Below are positions 33,159-41,866 of a DNA stretch of 56,240 nt, one piece after another. The stretch is from an uncultured Agathobacter sp. Its GTDB lineage: Bacteria > Bacillota > Clostridia > Lachnospirales > Lachnospiraceae. The notes under the pieces are model-generated. The model saw only the letters and a list, made by a program, of their open reading frames with translations, had not been told where the DNA came from and did no database searches. Each line of letters begins with the position of its first letter. Within the stretch, counting starts at the first letter, position 1. The stretch spans positions 1-56,240 of the forward strand of contig CAKRLV010000016.1 of assembly GCA_934359755.1 (NCBI GenBank), given 5' to 3'. The translations under genes and the position numbers were made by a program.

Positions 33159-35432
33159 ATGAAAATAGAAAAAGGGAACACATCAAGGTTAAATTCGTTG
33201 TTTTTACTTTTCCTTATAGTAGTGATTCTTTTGGGAGGAACGGCTTTTTTCATAAAAAAGTATAATGCGTACATTGACAAAATTCTATATGAAGAACGTC
33301 TTAACCAGATGCGTGAGGTGACTACACAGCTGTTTTCAGGGATTGAAAAAGTAATAGATAATCAGTGGCGCGAAGTTGACAACCAAAAACGTTTTTTAGA
33401 ATTAAGAAAGCCGCAGTCAATGAATCAATTGCTCGATATAATGAAAGAGCAGACCATTTTTAGTGATTTAAACAGCATAAATGCTGAACTTATAGCTGTA
33501 GATGAAAATGGCAGTTATTACAGTATAGATGGAAAAATAGGATTGCTCTATGAACGCAAATATCTGATTTCAAAGCCGGAAAGTATCAGCTTTATCACCA
33601 ATAATCTCATCAAAAGTGATGCTCAGATGTTTTTCTTAAAAAGGGTAGATAAGCCTGTTATAATTAAAAGTGACAATAAGGAAATAAGGATAATTTATTA
33701 CGGAATATTGCAGGATATGTCTGAGCTTAATCCTTATTTCAATTGTTCAGCTTACAATGACAAAAACAGCGTGTATGTTATGGATCAGGATGGAATTAAG
33801 CTTTTTAACAGTACAGACAGCGAGACAATTAAGGGACACAATCTGTACGAGGTCATGTCTGAACTGGAGTATCTTCATGGAAGCTCATTTGAGCGTACAA
33901 GAAAGAAGCTAAAAACAAGAAAATGCGTCTATTCCAATGCGGTATTAAATGGTGAGGAAGTATATTATTCACTTTTCGAGATGGATAATGCACAGTGGAA
34001 TTTACTTTTTATGATACCGTCGAAGTATGTGGCGGTCAATACTGTTCAGATAGTAAACAGCTCGGTGGGACTTATAATGGCATATGCTGTTATTATGTTG
34101 ATAATTATAGTACTTAGTATTTTCTTTATCACAAAGCGCCAGCAGCACAAAGAACTCGAAGCTGAAAAGGCAAATGGCGAGAAGCTTGAGAAGTTAAACA
34201 AAGAACTTGAATATACAAATAAAGAACTCGAGGAGACAGCAAATGCGGCGCAGGAAGCGTTTAAGAGTGCTGAGGCTGCAAATCATTCAAAGAGTGGGTT
34301 CCTTGCAAATATATCGCATGATATCAGAACACCTATGAATGCAATAATAGGAATGACAACATTGATTGAGCATGATAAGGAATCACCGCAGAAAGTTCAG
34401 GAATATGTTGAAAAAATTAAAGTATCCAGCGAGACTTTACTTGGAATAATAAATGAAGTACTTGATATGAGCAAAATTGAAAGTGGCAAGATGATAATTA
34501 CAAAGTCAGAGTTCAATATAGGTGATATCATAAGCCAGGTTGATTCAATGTTCAGACCGCAGACGGAAGCCCGCAACCAGAGCCTGGAGATTAAGGTGCA
34601 TGATATAAAGCACAAATGGTTAAATGGCGACAGGGTGCGTGTCTTTCAGGTACTTAATAATCTGCTTTCAAATGCAATAAAATATACACCTTATGGTGGA
34701 AACATATCGCTCGAAGTAAAGGAATTAAAACAATCCACACTTAAATATGCAAAAATATATTTTAAAGTATCTGATGATGGTATGGGAATGAGCAAAGATT
34801 ATCTCAATAAGATATATGAATCATTCAGCAGGGAGCAGAGTTCCATTACCAATAAGATTCAGGGAACAGGACTTGGAATGTCGATTGTAAAAAGTCTTGT
34901 AGATTTGATGGGAGGAAGCATTGATGTACAGAGCCAGAAAAATTGTGGAAGCAGCTTCGAGGTGATTCTAGACTTTGAAATAGTTGATAATGTCACAGAT
35001 ACGAACAGCGTAGAGGAAGAATCGCTGACAGATATAAGTGACACAATAGAAGGAATTAATTTCCTATGTGCGGAGGACAATGAATTAAATGCTGAGATAC
35101 TTGCTGAGTTGTTGAAAGTAGAGGGTGCATCATGTACTATCTGCTCAAACGGACAGGAGGTAGTTGAAAAATTTGAAAAATCAAAACCTGGCGAATATAA
35201 GATTATCCTGATGGATATTCAGATGCCTGTGATGAATGGGTATGAGGCAACAAAGAAAATTAGAAATAGCAGCCATCCATTTTCTAAGAGCATTCCGATT
35301 ATTGCGCTCACGGCAAATGCTTTTTCGGAAGATGTTCAGAATGCACTTAATGTGGGCATGAGCGCGCATATTCAAAAACCAATCAATATGAATTCTTTGA
35401 AGAAGACGATAAAGGAGCTGTGCACTGTATAA
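33159..35432 (+). CDS. Hybrid sensor histidine kinase/response regulator
   Basis: The 757-aa protein has TM1 (about 13-29), an extracytoplasmic domain of about 260 residues, TM2 (about 300-325), a coiled coil (KLEKLNKELEYTNKELEE), HisKA with the phosphoacceptor in FLANISHDIRTPMNAIIG near residue 387, HATPase with GTGLGMSIVKSLVDLMGGS, and a C-terminal receiver domain with Asp in IILMDIQMPVMNGYEA (near 685) and Lys in HIQKPINM. There is no output or HPt domain, so the phosphate must be passed to another protein or the receiver acts by binding. No HPt gene is near. Confidence 0.93.
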   Translation: MKIEKGNTSRLNSLFLLFLIVVILLGGTAFFIKKYNAYIDKILYEERLNQMREVTTQLFSGIEKVIDNQWREVDNQKRFLELRKPQSMNQLLDIMKEQTIFSDLNSINAELIAVDENGSYYSIDGKIGLLYERKYLISKPESISFITNNLIKSDAQMFFLKRVDKPVIIKSDNKEIRIIYYGILQDMSELNPYFNCSAYNDKNSVYVMDQDGIKLFNSTDSETIKGHNLYEVMSELEYLHGSSFERTRKKLKTRKCVYSNAVLNGEEVYYSLFEMDNAQWNLLFMIPSKYVAVNTVQIVNSSVGLIMAYAVIMLIIIVLSIFFITKRQQHKELEAEKANGEKLEKLNKELEYTNKELEETANAAQEAFKSAEAANHSKSGFLANISHDIRTPMNAIIGMTTLIEHDKESPQKVQEYVEKIKVSSETLLGIINEVLDMSKIESGKMIITKSEFNIGDIISQVDSMFRPQTEARNQSLEIKVHDIKHKWLNGDRVRVFQVLNNLLSNAIKYTPYGGNISLEVKELKQSTLKYAKIYFKVSDDGMGMSKDYLNKIYESFSREQSSITNKIQGTGLGMSIVKSLVDLMGGSIDVQSQKNCGSSFEVILDFEIVDNVTDTNSVEEESLTDISDTIEGINFLCAEDNELNAEILAELLKVEGASCTICSNGQEVVEKFEKSKPGEYKIILMDIQMPVMNGYEATKKIRNSSHPFSKSIPIIALTANAFSEDVQNALNVGMSAHIQKPINMNSLKKTIKELCTV

Positions 35433-35450
35433 TGTGTCAGCTCCTTTTAT

Positions 35451-36626
35451 CTAGGCAATACTTGCTTTTTTGCGCTGTTTGTGGGCAACCAGATATATAC
35501 TAAAAATTGCAACGAGGAATATTAACTCAATACCTATATATACCCAATAATTGTGAACGGAGTATTTTTCACCCGACCAGCCTGTCACCATGTTTATGAC
35601 TTTGACATACCAGTATGCAGGAAGAAATTTACCTACAGCGAGAACTTTATCAGAAAGCATCCATTGTGGCACAAATATTCCGCACAGGAAACTCATTCCA
35701 AGTCCAAGTATATTCGCAATGAGGTTAAGTGAGTTGTCATTCAGGTTAAATGTACTGAGCAATAAGGTCATTGCAGTACATACAAGCGAGAATACAAAAC
35801 TGTTGAGGATACAAAACAGCCCCTGCTGGGAGAGAACATTTGCAGGTCTAAACCATACTATTGCAAGCAGAATGAAAAATGACCAGATTATAATGCTATA
35901 GCATATACAGCCAAGTCCAATCTGTATGTTTCGTGAACGTGCTGATGTTGAGGAACACATGATTCTGGCATTTAAATCCCTTTGCTGGAATGTCATCAGG
36001 ATAGGAACAAGGCTCTGTGCGAAAATCATCATAAGAACATATCCCATGTATTGGAAATATCTGAACATGGTATCATTGCTATTTTTAGAAGTATCGTCAA
36101 ATTTGATGGAGGATACCTCAGGTGAGTTGTCTAAGTTCTTTTGTGTAGCACTTATTGCATCGTTTATATCATATCCAGCTACACAGTAAAGATGAACAGA
36201 ATTCACGAAGCTGTCTATCTGGTTATTTACGAAGAATCCTGATGCACTGTCTTTTCTCATGTTGTGGGAAAGTGTCAGTTTCTCATCTGAATCAGACAGA
36301 AAACTTTCTTCAAATCCATTGGGAATGATAAGCACATAGCTTATTTTCTGGTAAAAGAGATTATCAGTTAAAGTCTCTTTATCAGTATTTTTTAGTTTTA
36401 CTATATTGTGTCTGGCAGCGAGGAAGTCATGTATTCCATTGCTTAAAGAGGAATTATCTTTGTCAATTATTGTTATATTTACTGAATCAGCAGAGAATTT
36501 TGCTGCCTGGGTACTGGTATCAGATAATGACATAATACCAACTAATATCAGAAATATTGAAACAAATATTGCAACCTGTGTCAGATGCTTTTTAGCTACC
36601 TTGAAAAAAGCATTAAATACTTGCAT
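35451..36626 (-). CDS. ABC-2 type permease, LnrN-like
   Basis: The 391-aa protein has one N-terminal membrane segment (about 17-36), an extracytoplasmic domain of about 150 residues, and five C-terminal membrane segments, the ABC2_membrane_3 plan. The CGIFVPQWMLS element near residue 310 is in the conserved permease core. It is the last gene of a three-gene minus-strand operon (ATPase, permease, permease), overlapping the preceding permease by 14 bp. The two permeases would form a heterodimer. The set resembles LnrLMN of Bacillus, which exports linearmycin; the substrate here is not known. Confidence 0.86.
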   Translation of the reverse strand: MQVFNAFFKVAKKHLTQVAIFVSIFLILVGIMSLSDTSTQAAKFSADSVNITIIDKDNSSLSNGIHDFLAARHNIVKLKNTDKETLTDNLFYQKISYVLIIPNGFEESFLSDSDEKLTLSHNMRKDSASGFFVNNQIDSFVNSVHLYCVAGYDINDAISATQKNLDNSPEVSSIKFDDTSKNSNDTMFRYFQYMGYVLMMIFAQSLVPILMTFQQRDLNARIMCSSTSARSRNIQIGLGCICYSIIIWSFFILLAIVWFRPANVLSQQGLFCILNSFVFSLVCTAMTLLLSTFNLNDNSLNLIANILGLGMSFLCGIFVPQWMLSDKVLAVGKFLPAYWYVKVINMVTGWSGEKYSVHNYWVYIGIELIFLVAIFSIYLVAHKQRKKASIA

Positions 36627-37758
36627 ATGTGGACCTCCTTGTCTTTAGAATTCCAAGCGTAATCAAAATTATTGAAAAAACAAATAATGTAGTAAGGTTC
36701 TGAAAATATCTTGCATGGCCTTCAAAGATGCTGAGGCAGTAAAGGCTGTCTGTTATAAGTGCAGCAGGATTTATCTTGTTTATAATTGGAGCAAAATCAT
36801 CAACGAGTATACGCATGTTTTCAATCATAAGACCGCTTAAGAAACACATAGGCATGATGACTGCAAATATAAGCCCGCCTTTTTCCTCTTTGCCTTTTTT
36901 GCCAATTGTACCGAAGAAAAATCCAATAGATACACCGGTCATTACACCGATGAAAAGTGCCAGTATAGCGAACGGAAGCTGTGCATCTACACCGACTTTT
37001 AGTACGTATGCCAGATATAAGAATCCAAACAAATTCATAATGAATTCAAAAATAGTAGCTGCAAATAATTCGCCGATAATAAAATGATACTTTTTTGTTG
37101 AAGAAACTGCTTTTCTTGCGGCAAGTGCGGATAAGTTGCTCTGGTTGTTGACTGCAACTAGAACACCCGCCATTGCTGCGTACAGACATGCCATCGCCAG
37201 CTGATTGTAGTAATACTGGGTATAGGTGTCTATGTTTGGATTTTTCTGGAGCGAGATTTCCTTATTGTATGTTATTGAAGAGTTAAACTCTTTTACCACA
37301 TCTGGCATTTTCTGTGGCTGATTGGTCATGATGTCCATCAATAGAGCACTCCTTAGATTGTATTCCTCTACAAATGACTGGAGAATACTCTGATTTAGTG
37401 TTTCGGATGGCATATTTGCGGAGATACTTAATTTAATATTTTTGCCACTTTCAATTATTCCATAGACATTGCCGTTTTCTAATAGCTTTCTGGCTTTCTT
37501 ACTGTCGCAGAAGGTTGCTTTAAGAAAGTCGGGATTGGATTTTTTCATTGAGTTTATAGTTTCCTCAAGCATGTTTCCGTAATCATCATCGTCTGCTACA
37601 ACAGCGACTGGTATTGCATGCATCGATTCGGATTGTCCGAGATTTGAAAAGGCAATATAAAATAGTGTTCCTAAGGCAATTGGAAAAAGCAGAATCCAGA
37701 ACATGTTGAATTTACTTCTAAATAGCTGTTTCCAGCTGGATATTATTATCTGTCCCAT
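36613..37758 (-). CDS. ABC-2 type permease, LnrM-like
   Basis: The 381-aa protein has the same plan as its partner: an N-terminal membrane segment (about 17-38), an extracytoplasmic domain with VADDDDYGNMLEETI, and five or six C-terminal segments with MPMCFLSGLMIENM as the conserved core. It lies 10 bp after the ATPase gene and overlaps the next permease by 14 bp. It is distinctly diverged from its partner, consistent with an obligate heterodimer. Confidence 0.87.
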   Translation of the reverse strand: MGQIIISSWKQLFRSKFNMFWILLFPIALGTLFYIAFSNLGQSESMHAIPVAVVADDDDYGNMLEETINSMKKSNPDFLKATFCDSKKARKLLENGNVYGIIESGKNIKLSISANMPSETLNQSILQSFVEEYNLRSALLMDIMTNQPQKMPDVVKEFNSSITYNKEISLQKNPNIDTYTQYYYNQLAMACLYAAMAGVLVAVNNQSNLSALAARKAVSSTKKYHFIIGELFAATIFEFIMNLFGFLYLAYVLKVGVDAQLPFAILALFIGVMTGVSIGFFFGTIGKKGKEEKGGLIFAVIMPMCFLSGLMIENMRILVDDFAPIINKINPAALITDSLYCLSIFEGHARYFQNLTTLFVFSIILITLGILKTRRSTYASI

Positions 37759-37768
37759 TTATTTTCTC

Positions 37769-38710
37769 CTAATCTCTTAATTCTTTGCCAGTAATTTCAA
37801 GAAATACATCGTTGAGTGAAGGCAGTTTCGAATATACATGGCCAAAAGAATATTCTTTGGACTGCAGGTAATTAAGTACTCGTATCAGATTATGTCTGCC
37901 GCCACTGCACAATATAGTAAGCTGGTGGTCTTCAAATTTAACATCATATACATGTGGAAGTTCACCGATTGCTGTCAGATCATCTGCAGTGAGGGAGATT
38001 ATATCTATCGAAATTATTTCACTCTTCTTAATCATTTTCTTTAGTTCATCTTTAGTTCCGAGTGCAAGATTTTTGCCCTTATCAAGGATTGCAATTCTTG
38101 AACAGATCTGCTCAACTTCTTCCATATAATGCGAAGTGTATATGATAGTTGCACCTTCTTTGTTTAGCTTGACTATGCCTTCGAGAATCTTGTTGCGGCT
38201 TTGAGGGTCGACTGCAACAGTTGGTTCGTCGAGGATAATAAGCTTAGGCTTGTGTGCGATACCACAGGCAATATTGAGTCGTCTGAGAAGTCCGCCGGAT
38301 AGTTTCTTCGGATAAAATTTTTCAAAAGATTCAAGTCCGACGAAATCAATTGCCTCTTTTACATAGCGTTTTTTAAGTTCTTTATCTTTGATGTACAATC
38401 CGCAGAAGTAGCTGATATTTTCATAAACAGTAAGCTCCTCAAACACTGCAACATTCTGCATTACTACACCTATCTGCCGCTTTATCTCATAATTGGTTGG
38501 GAACATTTTCTGTCCGAATATCTCAATTTCACCTTTGTCATATGAAAGTAAAGAAAGAAGACAATTTATGGTAGTTGTCTTGCCGCATCCATTTGGGCCG
38601 AGAAGACCAAATATCTCACCTTCTTTTATATCAAGATTTAAGTGGTCAACCGCAAGTACTTCTTTGTATCGTTTTACTAAGTTCTCTATCTTAACAGCTG
38701 AATTTGCCAT
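37769..38710 (-). CDS. ABC transporter ATPase, LnrL-like
   Basis: The 313-aa subunit has Walker A GPNGCGKTTT (about residues 36-45), signature LSGGLLRRLNIACG, Walker B LIILDEPTVAVDPQSR and switch His in IYTSHYMEEVEQI. AAGGAGG lies before the ATG. It is the first gene of the minus-strand exporter operon and is divergent from a NarL-type two-component system, the same layout as lnrLMN beside lnrJK. A defence or export role against membrane-active compounds is inferred from this arrangement. Confidence 0.9.
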   Translation of the reverse strand: MANSAVKIENLVKRYKEVLAVDHLNLDIKEGEIFGLLGPNGCGKTTTINCLLSLLSYDKGEIEIFGQKMFPTNYEIKRQIGVVMQNVAVFEELTVYENISYFCGLYIKDKELKKRYVKEAIDFVGLESFEKFYPKKLSGGLLRRLNIACGIAHKPKLIILDEPTVAVDPQSRNKILEGIVKLNKEGATIIYTSHYMEEVEQICSRIAILDKGKNLALGTKDELKKMIKKSEIISIDIISLTADDLTAIGELPHVYDVKFEDHQLTILCSGGRHNLIRVLNYLQSKEYSFGHVYSKLPSLNDVFLEITGKELRD

Positions 38711-38833
38711 GAAGAAACCTCCTTTTATTGTGTGCGCCCAGAATCAATTAGAGATTGCGTGAGTGCTTATGTTATATATATCAGTATACAGGTCTGGATA
38801 GTTTGAGGTAGTAATAGATGTCAGGAAATGTAT

Positions 38834-38862
38834 ATGACATATGTCACATTTTAGGATATAAT
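38834..38862 (+). promoter_or_regulatory. Promoter with overlapping palindromic operator for the NarL-type two-component operon
   Basis: ATGACA (38834-38839) and TATAAT (38857-38862) are 17 bases apart. A perfect 12-bp palindrome, TGACATATGTCA (38835-38846), covers the -35 element. Palindromes are the usual target of NarL/LuxR-type regulators, so autoregulation by the product of the gene at 40007 is likely. The site sits between the two divergent operons and could act on both. Confidence 0.65.
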
Positions 38863-38937
38863 GTGATGATATGAGGGTTAAAAGGTATTTTGCCCCTTTA
38901 ATCATGTGATGTAAGAGTAAAAGGATTAGGAGAGAAG

Positions 38938-40005
38938 ATGCCAAAAGTAATTGACAAGCATATGATTCTTGCGATGGGCTGTTTGTTTCTTATTGATAGC
39001 AGTGGTTTGTACAAACCTGTTATTGCTTTTCTGATAGCCATAATATCATTGGAATTAAGCTTATATTTTGAAAGTGAATATGTATTTTATGGAATAGTGG
39101 CGGTATATGCAGCAGCATGCATTTTTATGCCACTGCTTGTTTTCTTTTTGCCTGTTCACATATATGAGTTTGCATACAGGCGATTGTGGTGGGGATATGG
39201 GCTGTGTATATTTTTTGTCATGAATATAGAAATATTTAATGAGAACTGGAAGATAGCATTGTGGATTATGATTCTGCTGCTGGCGTCGCTGCTTGGAGAG
39301 CGGACTCCGCGGCAGATGAAAGAGCATAAGGATTTTCTTTTGCTTCAGGATAATAGTGCAGAAGAAAAATCGGCAATGGATCGCAAGAACAAAGAACTTC
39401 TAGAAAAACAGGATTATGAGATAAATGTAGCTACTTTGTCGGAGAGAAACAGAATTGCAAGGGAGATTCATGACAATGTTGGACATATGCTCTCAAGGTG
39501 TATCCTACAGCTTGGAGCACTTATGGTAGTGCATAAGAATGATGAGAACATATACAATCAGCTGTCAAGTGTGAATGAATCGCTGAATGAAGCGATGAAC
39601 AGCATCAGGGAAAGTGTGCATGATCTTCACAATGAATCGGTTGATTTGAAGCAGTCGGTGCTGGCGGCAACAAGCGCTATGCAAAAGGATTATAATCTTC
39701 GGGTAGACTATGATATATCAGATGATGTACCTCGGAATGTCAAGTATGCTATGATTGCTATAGTAAAAGAAGCTATGTCAAATATAGTAAAGCACTCTGA
39801 CGCTACGGATGTGACGGTGATGCTGCGTGAGCATCCTGCATTTTACCAGCTGCTTATCGAGGATAACGGGACTAACATAAATCCAGATTTTAATTCAGGA
39901 ATCGGATTAAGCAATATGATAGACAGAGTTCAGGCGTTAGGTGGAACAATTAATTTTAAAACGGACACAGGTTTTTCAATTATGATATCAATTAAGAAGG
40001 AATGA
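38938..40005 (+). CDS. NarL-type sensor histidine kinase (HisKA_3), LnrJ-like
   Basis: The 355-aa kinase has an N-terminal hydrophobic half with about four or five membrane segments and almost no extracytoplasmic domain, a coiled coil, the HisKA_3 phosphoacceptor in ERNRIAREIHDNVGHML (His near residue 177) and an ATPase domain with GIGLSNMIDRVQALGG. Such membrane-embedded sensors usually detect compounds in the membrane. The start follows AGGAGAGAAG. The response regulator gene begins 1 bp after its stop. It is divergent from the ABC exporter it probably controls. Confidence 0.9.
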   Translation: MPKVIDKHMILAMGCLFLIDSSGLYKPVIAFLIAIISLELSLYFESEYVFYGIVAVYAAACIFMPLLVFFLPVHIYEFAYRRLWWGYGLCIFFVMNIEIFNENWKIALWIMILLLASLLGERTPRQMKEHKDFLLLQDNSAEEKSAMDRKNKELLEKQDYEINVATLSERNRIAREIHDNVGHMLSRCILQLGALMVVHKNDENIYNQLSSVNESLNEAMNSIRESVHDLHNESVDLKQSVLAATSAMQKDYNLRVDYDISDDVPRNVKYAMIAIVKEAMSNIVKHSDATDVTVMLREHPAFYQLLIEDNGTNINPDFNSGIGLSNMIDRVQALGGTINFKTDTGFSIMISIKKE

Positions 40006-40006
40006 A

Positions 40007-40639
40007 ATGATGAAAGTAATAGTAATAGATGATGATAAATTAGTAGAGATGTCGCTTACAACAATACTTCAATCGGACAGCGAGATAGAAGTGGCTGGAA
40101 GTGGACATGACGGCACTGAGGCAGTTGAATTATATAAGAAGGAGCATCCTGACATCGTGCTGATGGATATCCAGATGAAGGAGATGAGTGGACTTGAAGC
40201 GGCAGAACAGATTCTTGCACTCAATAAGGACGCAAAGATTCTGCTGCTGACCACATTTTCAGATGAGGAGTACATAGTAAAAGCGCTTGGTCTTGGGGTG
40301 AAGGGATACATCTTAAAGCAGGATTTCGAGGCAATAATTCCAGCCATTAAGGCTGTGAATGGCGGACAGAGTGTTTTCGGTGGAGAAATAGTATCAAAGA
40401 TTCCAGTCCTGTCAGCACCGAAGAGTTCATTTTCATATGAAGAATATAATATAAGCGAAAAGGAACAGGAAGTAATAGAGCAGGTTGCAATGGGAAAATC
40501 CAACAGGGAAATCGCACAGGATATGTATCTGTCTGAGGGGACGGTAAGAAATTATATCAGCAATATACTAGATAAGCTTTCGCTGCGTGACAGAACACAG
40601 CTGGCTGTATTTTATTTCAGGAAGGTAAGAGGAAATTAA
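40007..40639 (+). CDS. NarL/LuxR-family response regulator, LnrK-like
   Basis: The 210-aa protein (209 if the second ATG is used) has a receiver domain with IDDDK near the N-terminus, phosphoacceptor Asp in IVLMDIQMKEMSG, Thr in LLLTTFS and Lys in YILKQD. The C-terminal LuxR-type helix-turn-helix contains GKSNREIAQDMYLSEGTVRN. It would bind DNA as a dimer at a palindrome; one lies at 38835-38846. It is followed after 5 bp by the nuclease gene. Confidence 0.93.
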   Translation: MMKVIVIDDDKLVEMSLTTILQSDSEIEVAGSGHDGTEAVELYKKEHPDIVLMDIQMKEMSGLEAAEQILALNKDAKILLLTTFSDEEYIVKALGLGVKGYILKQDFEAIIPAIKAVNGGQSVFGGEIVSKIPVLSAPKSSFSYEEYNISEKEQEVIEQVAMGKSNREIAQDMYLSEGTVRNYISNILDKLSLRDRTQLAVFYFRKVRGN

Positions 40640-40644
40640 AGGCT

Positions 40645-41736
40645 ATGACTGGAAAGAAAATAAATATTCTTGTTCTGATTTGTGCATTACTACTTAATGG
40701 ATGCAGCATCGATACTACACAGAGCACAGAGGCTTTACAGAGTATAGAAGCTTCGCAGAGTACAGAGGTTTCCCAGAGTACAGATATTTCACAGAGTATC
40801 GATACTTCACAGAACACAGAAATTGTACAAAGTGTAGAAGAAGCAGAAAATAAAGGCTACGACGGGAATGCATATGTCGAGATAAACGACAATATTCCAG
40901 ATTTCACTGACGAGGATAAGAAGCAGCTTGACGCATTCGAGACGTATAGCAATCTGGATTCGCTTGGCAGATGCCAGGTCGCATATGCAAATATATGCCA
41001 GGAGATAATGCCGACAGAGGAGAGAGGCTCAATAGGACAGATAAGGCCATCTGGCTGGCATACAGTAAAGTACAATGACATAATAGATGGAAATTATTTA
41101 TACAACAGATGCCATTTGATAGGTTATCAGCTTGCAGGTGAAAATGCCAATGAGAAGAACCTGATAACAGGAACCAGGTACTTAAATATTATAGGAATGC
41201 TTGAATTTGAAAATGAGGTTGGCAATTATGTCAGAACGACTGACAATCATGTGCTGTATCGTGTGACTCCGATATTTGAAGGGGATAATCTTGTGGCGGA
41301 TGGAGTACAGATGGAAGCCTGGTCCGTGGAGGATAATGGAAAGGGAATCTGTTTTAATGTATTCTGCTACAATGTGCAGCCTGGCATAGATATTGATTAC
41401 AGCACAGGGGAGAGTCATGTAGCGCAGAATACTGCTACAGATAATAAGGCCACCGACAATAAAGCTACAGATAGTAAAACTACAGATAATAAAGCCACCG
41501 ACAATAAAGCTACAGATAATATAGATGAAAAAAATACAGATAATTCAGATGAATATGCCTCAGATAATATGGAATTTGTGATTAACACAAATACGAAGAA
41601 GTTTCATATTCCTACATGTTCATGTGTAGATGATATTTTGCCTAAGAACAAAAAAGTTGAGAGTTCAACAATAGCGGAACTTGAAGAAAAAGGTTATAGC
41701 CCATGCAAAAGATGCATTGGTGGCAGAAAGAAGTAA
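40645..41736 (+). CDS. Secreted DNA/RNA non-specific endonuclease lipoprotein
   Basis: The 363-aa protein begins with a lipoprotein signal peptide (LLLNGC, Cys at about 18). An S/T/Q-rich linker of five-residue QST repeats follows. The nuclease domain (about 70-250) matches the EndA/NucA-like Endonuclea_NS_2 group, with YNRCHLIGYQLAGENANEKN holding the catalytic His near residue 157 (NRCH in place of the classic DRGH), and Asn in NLITGTRYLN. A second linker of ATDNK repeats leads to a Cys-rich end, with FHIPTCSCV and GYSPCKRC forming an Ada-type zinc site. It sits 5 bp after the response regulator, so it is in the two-component operon. A role in DNA scavenging or competition is plausible. Confidence 0.83.
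   Translation: MTGKKINILVLICALLLNGCSIDTTQSTEALQSIEASQSTEVSQSTDISQSIDTSQNTEIVQSVEEAENKGYDGNAYVEINDNIPDFTDEDKKQLDAFETYSNLDSLGRCQVAYANICQEIMPTEERGSIGQIRPSGWHTVKYNDIIDGNYLYNRCHLIGYQLAGENANEKNLITGTRYLNIIGMLEFENEVGNYVRTTDNHVLYRVTPIFEGDNLVADGVQMEAWSVEDNGKGICFNVFCYNVQPGIDIDYSTGESHVAQNTATDNKATDNKATDSKTTDNKATDNKATDNIDEKNTDNSDEYASDNMEFVINTNTKKFHIPTCSCVDDILPKNKKVESSTIAELEEKGYSPCKRCIGGRKK
40720..40830 (+). repeat. 15-bp coding repeats in the nuclease N-terminal linker
   Basis: About seven units of 15 bp encode SQST- and SQSI-type pentapeptides between the lipid anchor and the nuclease domain. Units are degenerate but in frame. They would form a flexible, possibly glycosylated stalk. Confidence 0.8.
41437..41524 (+). 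repeat. 15-bp coding repeats (ATDNK) in the nuclease C-terminal linker
   Basis: Six tandem units encode ATDNK or close variants (ATDSK, TTDNK). Two 30-bp blocks are nearly identical at the DNA level. They separate the nuclease domain from the Cys-rich end. Confidence 0.88.
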
Positions 41737-41745
41737 AAAGTCGGA

Positions 41746-41774
41746 TTGACAATACAAAAATAGGAAGATATACT
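41746..41774 (+). promoter_or_regulatory. Promoter of the FprA-type flavoprotein gene
   Basis: TTGACA (41746-41751) and TATACT (41769-41774) are 17 bases apart, a near-perfect housekeeping promoter. The predicted leader before ATG 41867 is about 85 bases. Confidence 0.8.
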
Positions 41775-41866
41775 CATATCTATAAAATGTAATTTACGAT
41801 TTTTAAAAATTTTAATGTACAGATTGGCAATGGATTTTTTTGACAGACATGTACGGAAAGGACGTT

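Noticed and set aside
41839..41844. TTGACA next to the FprA start as a second promoter
   Set aside because: There is no -10 element at a suitable distance, and a much better promoter lies at 41746-41774.
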